From Diphasiastrum complanatum (taxonomy: Eukaryota > Streptophyta > Lycopodiopsida > Lycopodiales > Lycopodiaceae): DNA of 64,000 bases. The stretch covers positions 66,362,536 through 66,426,535 of the forward strand of contig CM055094.1 of the NCBI GenBank assembly GCA_029204225.1, in the 5' to 3' direction. The position numbers and the translations under genes were made by a program. Below are positions 1-11,824 of the stretch, one piece after another (positions within the stretch are counted from its first letter, which is position 1; each line of letters begins with the position of its first letter). The notes under the pieces were generated by a model. The model saw nothing but the letters and a program-made list of their open reading frames with translations. It searched no databases and was not told where the DNA came from.

Positions 1-1076
1 GATGCTGAACCCTTCAAGCTGGCGTGAGATGCAATAAATGTGCAGAAACTGGTCATGATAGAGAAGACAGAAACGGTAATGGCTAGCGCAACAACTTTCT
101 TGATGGGCTTGTGCTAACAGGACAAAGTTTTAAAGCAAAAACCCTGAAAGAGAGGGCTAAAGTTATAGGGTGATGTAAGTGATAAAGATCCTGCTTATAA
201 GCATAGTTGCCCGTTCCATTCCGGAACTTGGCCAAAAGAAAAAAAATCGTAATTATTGAGCATGATTTTATTTAGTACCAAGTTCTGACCCAGTACGTTC
301 CAGAACATACTCTACGTTCCGAATGGTTTCAGCTGGAACAGGTTTCTAAGCATATAAGTAACATAAAGCCCAGAAATGATCTGTAAAATACATGACCCTG
401 GGCTAGAAAAGATAGAGAATGTCGAGGAAAAGACAAGTACGAATAAATGAAAAACTGCAAGCAAAATAACAGGTAAATTTTAGCCAAGCAGATGACACAC
501 TGGTAAAGCAAAGAGCAGCAAGCATTGTGCACTTTGACAGTTGTCTTATTTCAGCTCTCATGTGATCTTTAGATTCTGCAACTAAGCCCTAGTGGACTCG
601 GGCAAATATAAGTAGGAAATTGCTATGGTGTTCATGAAGGCTGAGCTTTTATATAGTGAGCAGATGAAATTACACATTTCAAGGGAGTCCTTTGCTAGTC
701 ATGAAGCTGCAAATTTCTGAAGCCATAAAATTCTGAGCACTAAGAACAGCAACTTGAACCATTTTTGAAGTATTCTCACACCTTTTATGACTGATTCAAG
801 GTTCTTCCTTTCTCACAATTCACCTAATTTAGATCACTGAGCCTTTTGAGTTTTCTTGGTTGGGCAGTAGTTACAACCCACTAACAGGCTGTAACGCACT
901 GGCTTGTGGAACCAACTTTTCAAGTTGACATGTAAAAGCAAAATGTGAAAGAAAAAGTCTTTGGCAATGAGGTGATTCACTCAATAAGTTAAAAATTACT
1001 GGTAGACAAAATACTTAATTTATTCAATTAACTTCTATGCTGAAAGACAATTCAGCACTTGCATATTGTTGTGCAG
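1..1076. other. no gene recognised; upstream flank or intron of the TBL exon
   Basis: I looked in both strands for the earlier conserved blocks of a TBL protein (GDS block, Trp-rich middle) and did not find them. The stretch is AT-rich and has no long ORF. Its end, at 1064-1076, looks like a pyrimidine-rich splice acceptor finishing in AG. It is probably intron of the TBL gene, whose other exons would lie before the window, or flank of a detached exon copy. Confidence 0.5.
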
Positions 1077-1340
1077 GTGGACAGATTTTTTAATGGACAA
1101 GGTTTTAATGGAGAAGTTCGCAACATTAATAAACACTTGATTCAAGCTGTTAAAGGGACAAGCTTTCACCTGCTGGACATTACCCCGATGAGTGAATTGA
1201 GGGCTGATGCACATCCTTCAATATCAGCAGGAAAGCTGCATGAGGACTGTATGCACTGGTGCTTGCCTGGTGTAACTGATTTTTGGAATGACATGTTCTT
1301 TGCACTCTTTTTGGATCTTGATAATTATTCAACTGCATAG
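1077..1340 (+). CDS. C-terminal exon of a trichome birefringence-like (PC-esterase/DUF231) protein, partial
   Basis: The exon opens after an acceptor (TTGTGCAG at 1069-1076) in phase 0 and runs 87 codons to a TAG stop at 1338-1340. It contains LLDITPMSELRADAHPS followed by DCMHWCLPGVTDFWN, the C-terminal signature of TBL proteins. In that family the Asp and His of the DxxH motif complete a Ser-His-Asp triad with an N-terminal GDS serine. TBL enzymes O-acetylate cell-wall polysaccharides such as xylan, mannan or pectin in the Golgi. Both catalytic residues of this half are intact and there is no in-frame stop. The N-terminal GDS half is not visible, so this is either the last exon of a gene starting outside the window or an exon relic. 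Substrate cannot be told. Family call strong, integrity of the gene unknown. Confidence 0.8.
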   Translation: MDRFFNGQGFNGEVRNINKHLIQAVKGTSFHLLDITPMSELRADAHPSISAGKLHEDCMHWCLPGVTDFWNDMFFALFLDLDNYSTA

Positions 1341-2703
1341 TTTGGCTCTCAGGTTTATAAGGCATCAAAACGTACATGTTTGGTGGCTTCACTTTCTAGT
1401 CTGAATGGATATAGCCATATACAGATGAGGCACAGTTGGAAATGAAACAAATGCACAACTTAACAAATCATTTTACATGAAAGAGTCACAAAGAAACAAG
1501 CTAGATCTAAAATTATGGACTCCTATATGAATACAATCAAAGGCTTCCTAATGCTTGATCACTGCGCAAGTACATGTAGGTTCCCCGCGCCCCAGTTCTA
1601 TCACATGAAACAGACCTTCCACGTAATTTCTGCTTCTACATAATGCTGTCCTTAAAACAAGATGAACAAGTAACGGTGCAGATCATAGAACAGTAGTGGT
1701 CTCCAGATAATCTGTACCACTGGACATATGAAGCAAAATATTTTAAATTGGGAGGAGGAAATGGAATCATTTGCGGAGCATCCGTTTTCTTGATAGGCTG
1801 CCAAATCTACAGCGCTTCTTCACATAGATAATCTGCTATCTTAGGCTAATATGCCTTGATCATGTTCTGCTGTCCGAGGAGCAGTTTCCCTGCAAAAGTT
1901 CGTTAGATTGAAAGTATGCTACAGCTAATAAAACATCTAAATCTTTTAAGTTATGATAAGCAATACTAAAAATACAATCATCTAATACAAACTGAAGGTC
2001 ACATACAAGTACCTGATGCTGATTGTTGTCCATAAGCTGAAGAAATTCGGAAGTTCGGTGCTGCACACCATAGGATTATTTTGAATGCCGTGTTCCCCAT
2101 GCAACTGGTGTTGGTATGTATCATAATTTGTAAGATAATGATAAATCAGGTACCATCAAAGCATGCACCATAGGAACTATATATGATTACATGATGATTC
2201 CGTCTCGTGAGTTGATCGATGATACCTAAATGATGCCTAATTGACATATGTCTAATTTTTAAGCATGGTGAGGATTTCCTTGTGCTATTGGTTGTATGTG
2301 AGGATTCTATATCCTTCATATTTCACCTTAGATGGTAAGAGAAAAACTTCAAGATTGAGTGATGTTCCAATCTTTCGTGGTCACATCAGATTTACGATGA
2401 TTGCATATATACTATTCAGGGTTGTAGCGGATCGCGATCTGCTACAACAGCTATCCGGATTGCCAGTGTTATAGGCCTTGAATTGCGGGCCCAGAATGCC
2501 AATTTTTTTTTTTATTGCCTCGTTACAGATCCAAAGCTGTCGAATTGAATCCATTTTGCTAGCTTCAAACTGTAATCCTTGTTCCCATGGAGAAAAATTG
2601 ATGGTTGAAGAAGAGTTTGATAAAGCACCATATTGCTTATTGTAAATCAAATTGCAATATTCCTTTTTGTCTGCTTCTTCGGCATCATGACAAATTGGAT
2701 GAT
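1341..2703. other. no gene recognised; 3' flank of the TBL exon
   Basis: AT-rich sequence with only short ORFs and no protein-like signal I can name. The first part would hold the 3' UTR of the TBL gene. Confidence 0.4.
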
Positions 2704-4834
2704 CTATCCAATTCCTTTAGGATCGTGTTTTGGCGTTGCATCCGGCTGTGCTGAGATGAAGATTTTGTCATGTTGTTTGGTAGTCACTTTGTTGTTCAAT
2801 CCAAATGCTTCAATGATAACCATAAGCCTTGCATCTGAATTGTGAAGATCTTGCATGAAGGAATTATTGGCATGATCAATCCCCAACTTAGGGACTAATA
2901 TGCTTTGACTGATCATCTCTGAAAATGATAAATGATATTCTGGATGGACAAGAACATCGAGTGAATGAGATGTTTGCAAAGAGTGAGGATATCTCTTTCA
3001 CTCAAAGTCTCTATGAAAAATCGTTCGTAGATTACGTCATCATGTTCGAAAATATTGATATCTCCAATATTTTGAACCACAAACTGGAAATTATGATATA
3101 ATGGATCTTTGATTGTTTGTCCTGTCTTATAGTTAGACAATTTCCAGCTTGTATAATACAAATTTCATCACATTTTGTTGTGCATTCTATATTGAATGTG
3201 AAACATTCATATAGATCAGTTGTATCCTTGTTTGTTAATCCCATTTCACAAGATGTTTCAGACCAGTTTTCTGGTTGAATGTGATGTGATAATTCTGGTG
3301 ATCTCAAGGAAGATAAGGTCCTTGAGTAATTTGCCTCATTGACAACTTCTTTGTCTGAATTGGCCCCTGTACTACTCAATTGAAGATCGATATTGAAAAC
3401 AAAAATATTGTTCTCATAATCCTCCGCATCATGTTTGTTGTCCTCACCTGATTTTCGATGTCCTTGCATTGATATTGTATTTGCAAGTGGAATTTTTTGG
3501 GTCGATTCAAATTGGGAATTACATTTATGTTGCCGATCTTGTGTACATTCCATAGCACTGCATAAATGTTGATTGTTCATTTCCCGTGAATTCAATGGAA
3601 AATCAAGAGCTGTTGATGAAGTTGGCTGATTTATCTGTTTTTGAATAGGCTTTTCCTTGTCAAATTGCACTTCTGGTTCATCCTCTGGTGATCTTGATGA
3701 AGAATCATCAGATTCACTTGAATTCGTTTCCTACATTGGATCGTCCATACCAGACATTTTCTCTTGATCACTTCCATTTTGATACCCAAGGCATGATTGT
3801 AGCAAGTTCCCAATGTTGACTGTTTCCTCGAAATCAATATCAATGTGATCTCCTTGATTTGAGTCTTGACTTCCATTATTAGATTGTTCATCATCCTCAA
3901 AATGTTGGATCCTTGAAACTTCACCTCTTTGTTGGACATTTTGATGAACATTCGTTGGCACACCTCTAGTTGCTATAGATCATTGTGCTCGTTGTTCCAA
4001 CGTTTCCTTGTTATTTCCAAGTCCAACCGGATATCCAGTATGACTTTGTAATACCTGTTTTTCCTTATCCATTTCAATTCTCCGGACATCTTGAGAAGAT
4101 GTTACATTTTGTGATAGAGACGGTAGTTGGAACGATGTACATGGCTCATTACCTCTTTGATCAGCTCCCGCAATTTTGTCTTGTCCACCAGATAGGCTAG
4201 CAAACAATCTTTCCCATTTCACCTCGTCAACTTGCCGATCTTGATTTAGTTTTCGCAACATTCCAACTATCAGATCTTGTGTGGCCTGCAGTTTACTTAA
4301 TATGTTTTCTTGTTGGTTCGAGACTTGCGGTTCTTCCATCACTTCTTCAGTAGGGCGTCCATTGAACAATAGTAATGATGAACCACAATGGGTATGAGGA
4401 GTGGCATTATTGATTGTGCTATTCTGTATGCAACGTTGCACAGGAGATGACGATTCTTCAAGTTGGCACGTAGAACTCATGTACCACAGTGCGTGCTCAT
4501 CACCTTGTGAATTGCGATGATGTTTTGATTGTCGTAAATATAGCTCATGATCACTGTCACTACTATAAAAACCACCATCAATATTAGATTGATTTGATTG
4601 GTGTAGCTCATGGTTTTTATTTTGGTCAGAATAGTTTTCATCATCACTCAAACAGTCTCCATATGAGTCGTGTTGCTCATATTAATCTGAATTATTGTCA
4701 TTGTGCTCCCCATACTGATAATATTGATCTGAAATACCATCATTTTGTTCCTCGTATTGATGATCACAATATGATTGGTCATCACATTCAGATTGATTAT
4801 CAAATTTCACCTCATAATCAGAATCAGAATCCAT
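2704..4834 (-). pseudogene. decayed acidic, Ser/Asn/Gln-rich ORF of unknown family
   Basis: Reading leftward from an ATG at 4832-4834, one frame stays open to about 3150 with only three stops (near 4680, 3978 and 3729). That is about 560 codons. The product would begin MDSDSDYEVKF and is rich in Asp, Glu, Ser, Asn and Gln. A short helical, possibly coiled-coil stretch (residues LSKLQATQDLIVGMLRKL) lies near the middle. Two frameshifts, near 3150 and 2975, then connect it to two more protein-like pieces (GDINIFEHDDVIYERFF and ARLMVIIEAFGLNNKV) that end near 2704. I do not recognise the family. The layout could suit a gag-like or DNA-binding protein of a mobile element, or a dead host gene. No function is proposed. 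Confidence 0.5.
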
Positions 4835-5421
4835 TTTGACAAACCAAGGGAGAATATGAGTCTGTAAATTTATAAGACCCTTATAGAAGAAATTGCAAAA
4901 ATAAGATCTTGATAGTTTTTCCACCCACTTAAAACTCCGAGTTCTACGATGAGTAAAACTGAGAATGGAAAAACCTTGAAGTTCATATGAAACTGAGGAC
5001 TTTTGCTTTTTACAGCATCGAATTCTAAGCTCAAACTGAAAAGATATGGAACTTCATACGTAAAATCTGACTTAAGAAAAGGGGTCTTAAAAGAAATTTG
5101 AAAAGTAATAATGACACAATTTTCATAACTTAGCTGTGTTAGGCTCATCTTTCTGATCACTTTTTGTTTTTATAGCACTGGGATCTGAGCTCAAACAAGG
5201 AAGTTATAGGGCGCTCAAAGAATGAGAAGGAAAAACGAGCATTCAACTTAGAAAAGGGAGTTGTAAAATTTTTACAAACTGGATTGTATAAACTTTGAGA
5301 TCCATGAATTGTTTTGGTGCATTTGGTGCTCGCGAAGGATTGTGGGCAACCCTAATTTTTTTTTGTTGAGAAAAACAATTTTTTTTTTTCTGATCAGGGA
5401 ATAGGTAGAGAGAAAAGAAAG
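4835..5421. other. no gene recognised; upstream flank of the acidic ORF
   Basis: AT-rich spacer between the minus-strand ORF and the tandem repeats. It may hold the promoter of the ORF, but I see no clear TATA box in a convincing position. Confidence 0.3.
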
Positions 5422-5534
5422 GTAACCGAAGGAGGGTAGAGAGAGAATAGGGGTAACCGAAGTAGGGTAGAGAGAGAAGAGGGGTAATAGAGAGAGAATA
5501 GGGGTAACCGAGGTAGGGTAGAGAGAGAATAAAC
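5422..5534. repeat. minisatellite of about 31 bp units
   Basis: Units built around GGTAACCGAAGTAGGGTAGA followed by GAGAGAATAG repeat from 5422. The first two are about 31 bp apart, then come a shortened unit and a further full one. Units differ at a few positions (GGAGGG versus GTAGGG). Confidence 0.75.
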
Positions 5535-5577
5535 TCGACCGGAGGAGAAGAATTGGATGAAATCTCGATCGGAGGAC

Positions 5578-5677
5578 GCGTGAACTCTCAACCGAAGGAA
5601 ATGCGTGAAATCTCAACCGAAGTAAACGCGTGAAGTCTCAACCGGAGGAAAGGCGTGAAATCTCAACCGGAGGGAGA
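5578..5677. repeat. four tandem 25-bp units
   Basis: Units start at exactly 5578, 5603, 5628 and 5653, each near GCGTGAAATCTCAACCGGAG plus five bases. Variation is limited to a few positions. A related partial unit (GAAATCTCGATCGGAGGA) precedes them near 5559. Confidence 0.85.
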
Positions 5678-5799
5678 AAGGAGATTCATCTGATTAATGG
5701 CGATTCATCGTTTCTTCCTCGCATCACGACTCTTTGAGAAATGAACTTGGAGTATCTGACTGTAGATGCACAACTGTAGGCGAAATTTATGGACAAGCT

Positions 5800-6540
5800 G
5801 CTTCCTTGTTGCAGGTTCTGGTCTTGAACGGATAATACAACAATTACTGGACATGGGTTGTGGGAGTTGGGACATCTGATCATGCCTTGCAAATGTACAA
5901 GGGTATGCTGAAAGCAGGATACCAGGCTGACATAGCTACTTACAATTCTCTGTTGGCAGCATTTGCAAGGGAGGAAAACTAGGGATTGGCCGAACAATTT
6001 GTACAACTGATGGAGAAGAATGGCTTGGCTCCAAACGACAATAGCTATGCCTCCTTGTTACATGCATAAGCGAATGGAGGCCAGCCTCAGCTCATGCGCA
6101 AGCTGGTAAATGACTTCAGAACTGGTGTCTCTGCGTGCTGCCTACAATAATCCAGAGCGAGCAGTAGAATATCTGTACAATGGTATTCCAGATCTGCCGA
6201 AGTTGCTGACGTACAGTCTGTGGATGATGTGTGTGATTTAGCGAGCTCAGTCTGGCACTGGCAGACCGCTACCTTCTGTTCAGGGATTCTGTGTTGGAGG
6301 AACAAGTCTTCGCAAGGAGTTGCGCCAGGAATTAGATGATCTGGCCAAGGCGGAAGGGTGGATCTTGCTGAGCGTGATCTCACAGATTATCTGATGGAAA
6401 TTCTGACAGAACATGGGTACTCATTTCAGTGGCTGCGAGCTGAAACTATCTCTGCTAGCTATACACCCTGTCGTGCATTGCCAATGATCGTGAACACTTG
6501 CCAATGCCAGCGATCAGAATCCACCGATTTATCTTAACAC
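5800..6540 (+). pseudogene. pentatricopeptide repeat (PPR) protein relic
   Basis: The clearest piece, 5881-6130, reads MYKGMLKAGYQADIATYNSL, then LLAAFARE, then EQFVQLMEKNGLAPNDNSYA and SLLHA. These are two consecutive PPR-type helical repeats of the kind that bind organellar RNA. Stops occur within it (TAG at 5980-5982, TAA at 6067-6069) and frameshifts precede and follow. A further piece near 6130-6360 (YLYNGIPDLPKLLTY) continues in another frame. PPR genes usually encode many repeats, so this is a truncated, mutated fragment. It lies just downstream of the 25-bp tandem repeats and just before telomere-like repeats. Confidence 0.7.
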
Positions 6541-6675
6541 TGTAATTCAAGCAGCAATTTCTAATGCACTGACTTTCTCATCTAACTTTTCATTGATCCT
6601 GAAACAGTTATGATCCTGAAACAATTGTGGAGCCAAACTGAACAGAGTTACAAGTAGCCGAGTCGCGACTGAGAA

Positions 6676-6788
6676 GGGGTTTAGGTTTAGGGTTAAATCA
6701 GGTTAGGGTTTAGGATTAGGGCCACTTCTAGGTCTAGGTTAGGGCTATATGTAGGTTAGGGCTGTAGGTAGGTAGGGTTAGGTTTTTT
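6676..6788 (+). repeat. degenerate telomere-type (TTTAGGG) repeat tract
   Basis: About fourteen variants of TTTAGGG, TTAGGG, CTAGGT and GTAGG follow one another, starting with GGTTTAGGTTTAGGGTTAAA. The plant telomere repeat is TTTAGGG. The tract is short and interstitial. Confidence 0.7.
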
Positions 6789-6944
6789 TTTCTTTTTTAT
6801 CAAACTTGAAATTGAAAAATGTGAAAATAATTTACAATAGAAACAAAACTTCAAGCCTGAAAACTTGAAGTGCTTCTCTCTCACTTAGAAAAATCCACAA
6901 AACAAAATTTCAAAATTTTGGCAATTTTGACCCATCTCCACAAA

Positions 6945-7400
6945 TTTGATCATAACTTACTCAATATTAATCCAAATCACACAAACTTAGTACCTCTGAA
7001 AAGCTAACAACAAGCTCTATCAGGGTATTATCAAATCAATGATTGAATGTGATTTGATAGGTCAAATTAGCAACATAACATGACTGAAAATTTTGAAGAA
7101 AGAAAACTAACAAAACTAGAGCTAGGAATCAAGATTTGTCATAACTTTTTGGATACTAATCCAAATGACCTGCCATATGGATCAGATCAAAGCTAAGACA
7201 ATGCTCTAAAATCCTATGGAAAGAAACTAGAAATAAAAACTCAGATCAAATCTGAAAAATTCAAATCAAGTGAAAGCAAAATCCTAGTCACCTATTTTGA
7301 CAGCCTTTGGGAAAAGTGCAATAACTTTTGCATCTCTTATCCAAATGCCTTGAAAATTGGTGCAAAGCTGAAACAAAGCTCTACAAAGGTATTGAATCAA
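6945..7400. repeat. three diverged copies of a roughly 185-bp unit in an LTR-element leader
   Basis: Near 6951, 7138 and 7319 the same pattern recurs: CATAACTT, then AATCCAAAT or ATCCAAAT, then AAAGCTAA or AAGCTGAA, then ACAA and GCTCTA. Spacing is about 185 bp. The tract sits on the inner side of a minus-strand LTR and would be its untranslated leader. Confidence 0.5.
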
Positions 7401-7554
7401 ATTAGAAATGAAAAACGAAATTGAATGCTAAAAATTCGTCTGAATATAACTGAGAAATTCAAAGTTAAAAAATAGCAAAAAGAAAGCTACAAAAACAATA
7501 AACTCATCAAATCTAATGGAATTCTCATAAAATCATCATGAATCAAGGATCTAT

Positions 7555-7566
7555 GCTTTGATACCA
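7555..7566 (-). promoter_or_regulatory. retroelement primer-binding site (tRNA-Met type)
   Basis: Read on the minus strand this is TGGTATCAAAGC, one base from the usual initiator-Met PBS, five bases inside the LTR boundary. Confidence 0.6.
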
Positions 7567-7571
7567 AGAAA

Positions 7572-8071
7572 TGTCATGTGCAAAATCTCAAGCAAATACC
7601 AATTACAAAAGACGTAAAGCTAATAGCAAGAAAAGTACATATCATTCAAGATAGCATATCATTCAAGATAGCATATCATTAGAAAGCTAGAAACATGGAG
7701 ATCACAATGGAATCACATTAGCAATGAAAGAAAGAGTACAATCAATGGAAATGGAACATTGATTCATGTGGATAGGGCACATGAGACCTAGCAATGGAGA
7801 TCCCTATGGCTCACATTCACAAGGAAGCTAGAAGCTCTCACTTGCAAATGAGCCAAAAGATTCACAAATTGATGTCTCTTGCCTAGTTATAGACAATGCT
7901 CTCACTTAACTAAACTTAACTATCTTGAGGGATAATTATCCCTTGTTAAGTACTATTTAGGCCTACATTGGGCCCTTGTTCTTAAGGCTAATAGCTCCTT
8001 TTGGGCCTACAAAGCTTACAATGGATATTATATTGCCTTGAAAAGCACTGATGTACTAAAAGTACATGACA
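7572..8071 (-). mobile_element. single LTR (500 bp) of a minus-strand LTR retroelement
   Basis: The segment begins TGTCATGT and ends ACATGACA, a perfect 8-bp terminal inverted repeat of the TG...CA type. A tRNA-Met-like primer-binding site lies just outside its left end on the minus strand, so this is the 5' LTR of an element running leftward. No second LTR and no coding domains are visible to the left, so the element is truncated or non-coding. Inside it, a 17-bp unit (CATATCATTCAAGATAG) is tandemly repeated from about 7637. Confidence 0.7.
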
Positions 8072-9459
8072 GAGGATGAAGAGTTAAAATAGCAATGATC
8101 GACTTATACAATACTTTCTAATTTCGATGGCACCACGTGTGCTCAGTTCTAGAATTATCAGGCCGTCTTTCTTTTGCGAGCCCTTTGAGTGCTCTTAAGC
8201 AACTTTATCCTTGTACTTGATTATTAGTGTGTGAATATACAGTTTGCGTGAGAGTTGTGCTGTAGTGATTGATTCGGTCGAGTTTTTAAACTATATTTTT
8301 AACTTGGTATCACAGCCCTTGGTGGCTACAATCACCAAACAAGAACGAAGAGCTGCAAATTCACGACGGTTTGTTGGCTAGGAAGCACAAAACCGAGTCT
8401 GTGGAGATTCGTGGAACAGCTCAAAACTAAAGGATTCAGAGACAGAAAATTGTCGGCTGAATCAGAACGCACGCAAAAACGGAAGCCTGAAATTTCGAAT
8501 AAAGGCTGCTTGGAGTTTGTAAATCCTTGATCGTTTAGGGCAACCTCAATCTGATTCAGAACTATTTAAAAATTCAGAGACAAGGGCTAAGAAAGTCTCA
8601 AGAAATGTGTATTCCTTGGAAGCCAGGGTTTGGAGGAATAGTAACTCAGATCTCTCTCAGCTCAAAACTTTTTTCACAACTGTAAAAGTGTGCAACTGGG
8701 CGCCCTGGTGTGGGAAGTGATCTGTCAACTGGCCGTGGATAGCCGCGCACAGATTGAAAAGCGTGGTCAGATTCTGAAGAGGAGCAAAAGGGAGTTTAAA
8801 TCCCTTTCACCATAGCTAAAACCAAACAGAGAAGCCGTGGAGGCTTGCGCACGTTAATTTGTAGTGAAGCCTTGATGTTTAGAAGGCACTAGTGCATGGA
8901 AGTGTGAGCTTGAGCGCACAAAAATCTTTTGGTGACGTAGGATCTGATCTTCAAAGAATCGACGAATAGGATTGTGAGCTCAAGGGAGCAACGTGGGCCA
9001 TTGGTTTATCAACGACCATTGGATATCCTTAAATCCATCCTAAACTTCAATTGCATGGGATTGAAGTAAACTTGGGCCTTCAACTTTTTAAAAAATTTTC
9101 AATTTGAAATAAGAGTTGGGTCTTGACTTTTGTGAAAAGTGAAGTCTTTTCAAGGTGAAAAGATAGTTCAAAAATTGAAAGTGCCTTTATTTCCACCTCC
9201 TTTAGTCTATTTTGGCCAAACGAAAGGGTATAGCTTCCAACAAAGGGCACCCTGACTGTACCTGCAAGTACGGTATGTCAAAACAGAGTGATTGCCTTGG
9301 AGAAAGTGTTTGGAGCGTGCCAAAAGTGATTTCACCATTCCATTGCGCACGTAGTCATAGTTGGTGACTAGAAGCATTTCGGTAGGCAACGCCAGTTTGG
9401 CTTTCAATTTGGCAGAAAGCGGTGGGTGGCTTGGTAACTGTGGCATTTAAAAATTAGAG
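8072..9459 (+). other. probable LTR remnant, primer-binding site and gag leader of the plus-strand Copia relic
   Basis: TGGTATCACAGC at 8305-8316 resembles a tRNA-Met primer-binding site on the plus strand, so the bases before it are probably the end of a 5' LTR. From 8330 to 9459 I find no intact gag reading frame, zinc knuckle or protease motif. The stretch would be the decayed leader and gag/protease part of the Copia element whose integrase starts near 9460. Confidence 0.45.
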
Positions 9460-11742
9460 TGACCTGTGCGGCCCAATGAAAACTATGTCGCTGGGGAAAG
9501 CCTATTATTTTATGACTTTCATAGATGATTACTCTAGGAGGACGGATTTATTTCTTGAAGAAGAAATCTGACGCTTTTGCTCGCTTGAAGGAGTCTAAGG
9601 CTTTAGTAGAGAACCAACTGGATGCACGCATCAAAGTGCTAAGATTAGATAGAGGGGGCGAATACAAATCTGTGATTTTTGCAAGGAACACGGCATCAAA
9701 AGACAATTCACACAATCACACACGTCGCATAGTAATGGTGTAGCTGAAAGGAAAAACAGGACTATTATGGAGAGTGCACACTCCATGATGAAGCAAATGG
9801 GCTTAACCGATTCACTTTGGTTGGAAGCGTGCAGTGCAGCAACATCATTGCAAAACAGGAGCCCTATAGTTGCGGTTCCAAATGTGACTCCCGAAGAAGC
9901 ATCCACAAGAATAAAGCCAAAGATCAACAAGTTTCATGTCATTGGATGTAGGGCCTATGTACATGTGCCAAAGGAGGAGCAAAAGAAACTTGCAAAGCAA
10001 TCAAGTGTATCTTTGTTGGTTATGATGAGAGGACAAAGGCGTATAGGTGTTTTGATTATGTAATGAACAAGATTCACATTAGCAAAGATGTGATCTTTGA
10101 TGAGACGCATAGGTATGAAGATGAAGACCATGCAAGTGATGAAAGCATCAAAAGACTTCCCACAATCTTGGAAGAAGAAGATGAAGAAGACGCTCCATAG
10201 GATGATGCACATGAAGACGAAGGTCGAGAGGGTGAGTATGAGAAGACACCACCTATTCAAGAGCCTAGGGGAAGGTACTTGCCAATAGGAGCAACAAAGG
10301 AGAAAATGGTTGGAAGTAAGAGACATTACTTGGACACTCCTTGGGACACATACTCTCCACGAAGTGTATCACCTTAGTCTAAAATACCAAAATGGTATGA
10401 AAAGATCATGAAGGACGCAAAACTAAATCAACCAGGATCAAGCACACAAGAAGAAGTGAGAAGATCAACGTAGGAAAGGAAGTCTCCCAATCGCTATCAT
10501 GTGAATTATGCCCTAATAAGTGACATTTTGAAGTGTCGAGAGCCATCAACCTTTGATGAGGCACAGGATAATAAAGAGTGGCAAAGGGCAATGGAAGAGG
10601 AGATGGATCCATCCACATGCATGATACATGGGAGTTAGTTGATCTACCACTTGGAAAGAAACCCATTGACAACAAATGGGTGATAGAACAAAGTTTCATG
10701 CGGATGGCACAATAGCAAAGCATAAGGCACGCCTAGTAGTGAAGGGCTATGAGAAAAATATAGGAATTGACTATGAAGAGACATTTGCTTAGTGGCTAAG
10801 TGGACTACGCTATGCCTTATCATCGCCTTAACATCTCATTTTGGGTGGAAGATCCATCAAATGGATGTGAAGTCCGCATTTTTGAATGGTGACTTAGAGG
10901 AAGAAGTTTACATGGTCCAACCACATGGTTTATGGCAAAAGGACAAGAACATAAGGTGTTCAAGCTACACAGAGCACTTTATGGCCTTAAGCAAGCGCCA
11001 CGCGCATGGTATGGACGCATTGACAATTACTTTCTTTCTCATGAGTTTGTAAGAACAAATTCAGATCCAAATCTTTATGTTCTTATAAACGAAGATAACA
11101 ATGCCTTGATTGTACTCCATGTTGATGATATTATTATCATGGACAATGATGAGAATCTCATTCATTCTATCAAAGCCAACTTATGCAAGCAATTTGAGAT
11201 GATAGATTTAGACCTTATGCACTATTGCTTGGGTGTCAAAATATGGCAAACTGGCAATGATATCAGGTTATGTCAAAACAAGTATGTATGCGAGATATTA
11301 GAGAGATTTCGCATGACAGAGTGCAAACCTTCCATCACCCCTTGCGAAGCTGGTAAGAAATTATCTCGTGCTGATGATAGTGCACATGTTGATGCTACGT
11401 CAGCTAGTTGGGAGTTTGACCTATCTTACGACTACACGTCCTGATATCTGCTATGTTGTAAGTCTGATTAGCCAATTCATGTCATCACCCACCATGGATC
11501 ATTGGAAAGCTGCGAAAAAGATTTTGAGGTATGTGAAAGGTACAACTAACCTTGGCTTGGTCTACAAAAGACAAAGTGTTTTACCTAAGTTGCAAGGTTA
11601 TGTTGACGCTGATTGGGCAGGAAATGTAGATGATAGAAAGTCAACAACAGGTTATGCCTTCAATTTTGGTAGCGGTTGTCTTTCGTGGTCTAGCAAGAAG
11701 CAAGACATCATGTCTCTTTCTTCTACAGAAGCTCAAAATATA
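9460..11742 (+). pseudogene. Ty1/Copia polyprotein relic: integrase, reverse transcriptase, RNase H
   Basis: Several frames together give Copia domains in order. Integrase: YYFMTFIDDYSR near 9510, LRLDRGGEYKS near 9640, GVAERKNRTIMESAHSMMKQ near 9740. Reverse transcriptase: KIHQMDVKSAFLNGDLEEEV near 10850, LYGLKQAPRAWYGRI near 10980, and LHVDDIIIMDND near 11118, where HVDD replaces the usual YVDD. RNase H: GYVDADWAGNVDDRKSTTGY near 11600 and SLSSTEAQ near 11720. Frameshifts and stops occur between the blocks, for instance near 9700, 10790, 10930 and 11400. It breaks off in the middle of RNase H, where a different Copia fragment begins. Confidence 0.85.
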
Positions 11743-11824
11743 TTCTGCTATAACTGTTGCGTTTCCATTCCTACATGCCATGCTCAATCCTCGAGCTTTT
11801 GCTGCCGCTCACGCCCACACACAA

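Noticed and set aside
9207-9446. Minus-strand 79-codon ORF before the Copia integrase
   Set aside because: It lies antisense inside a plus-strand retroelement relic and shows no known motif.
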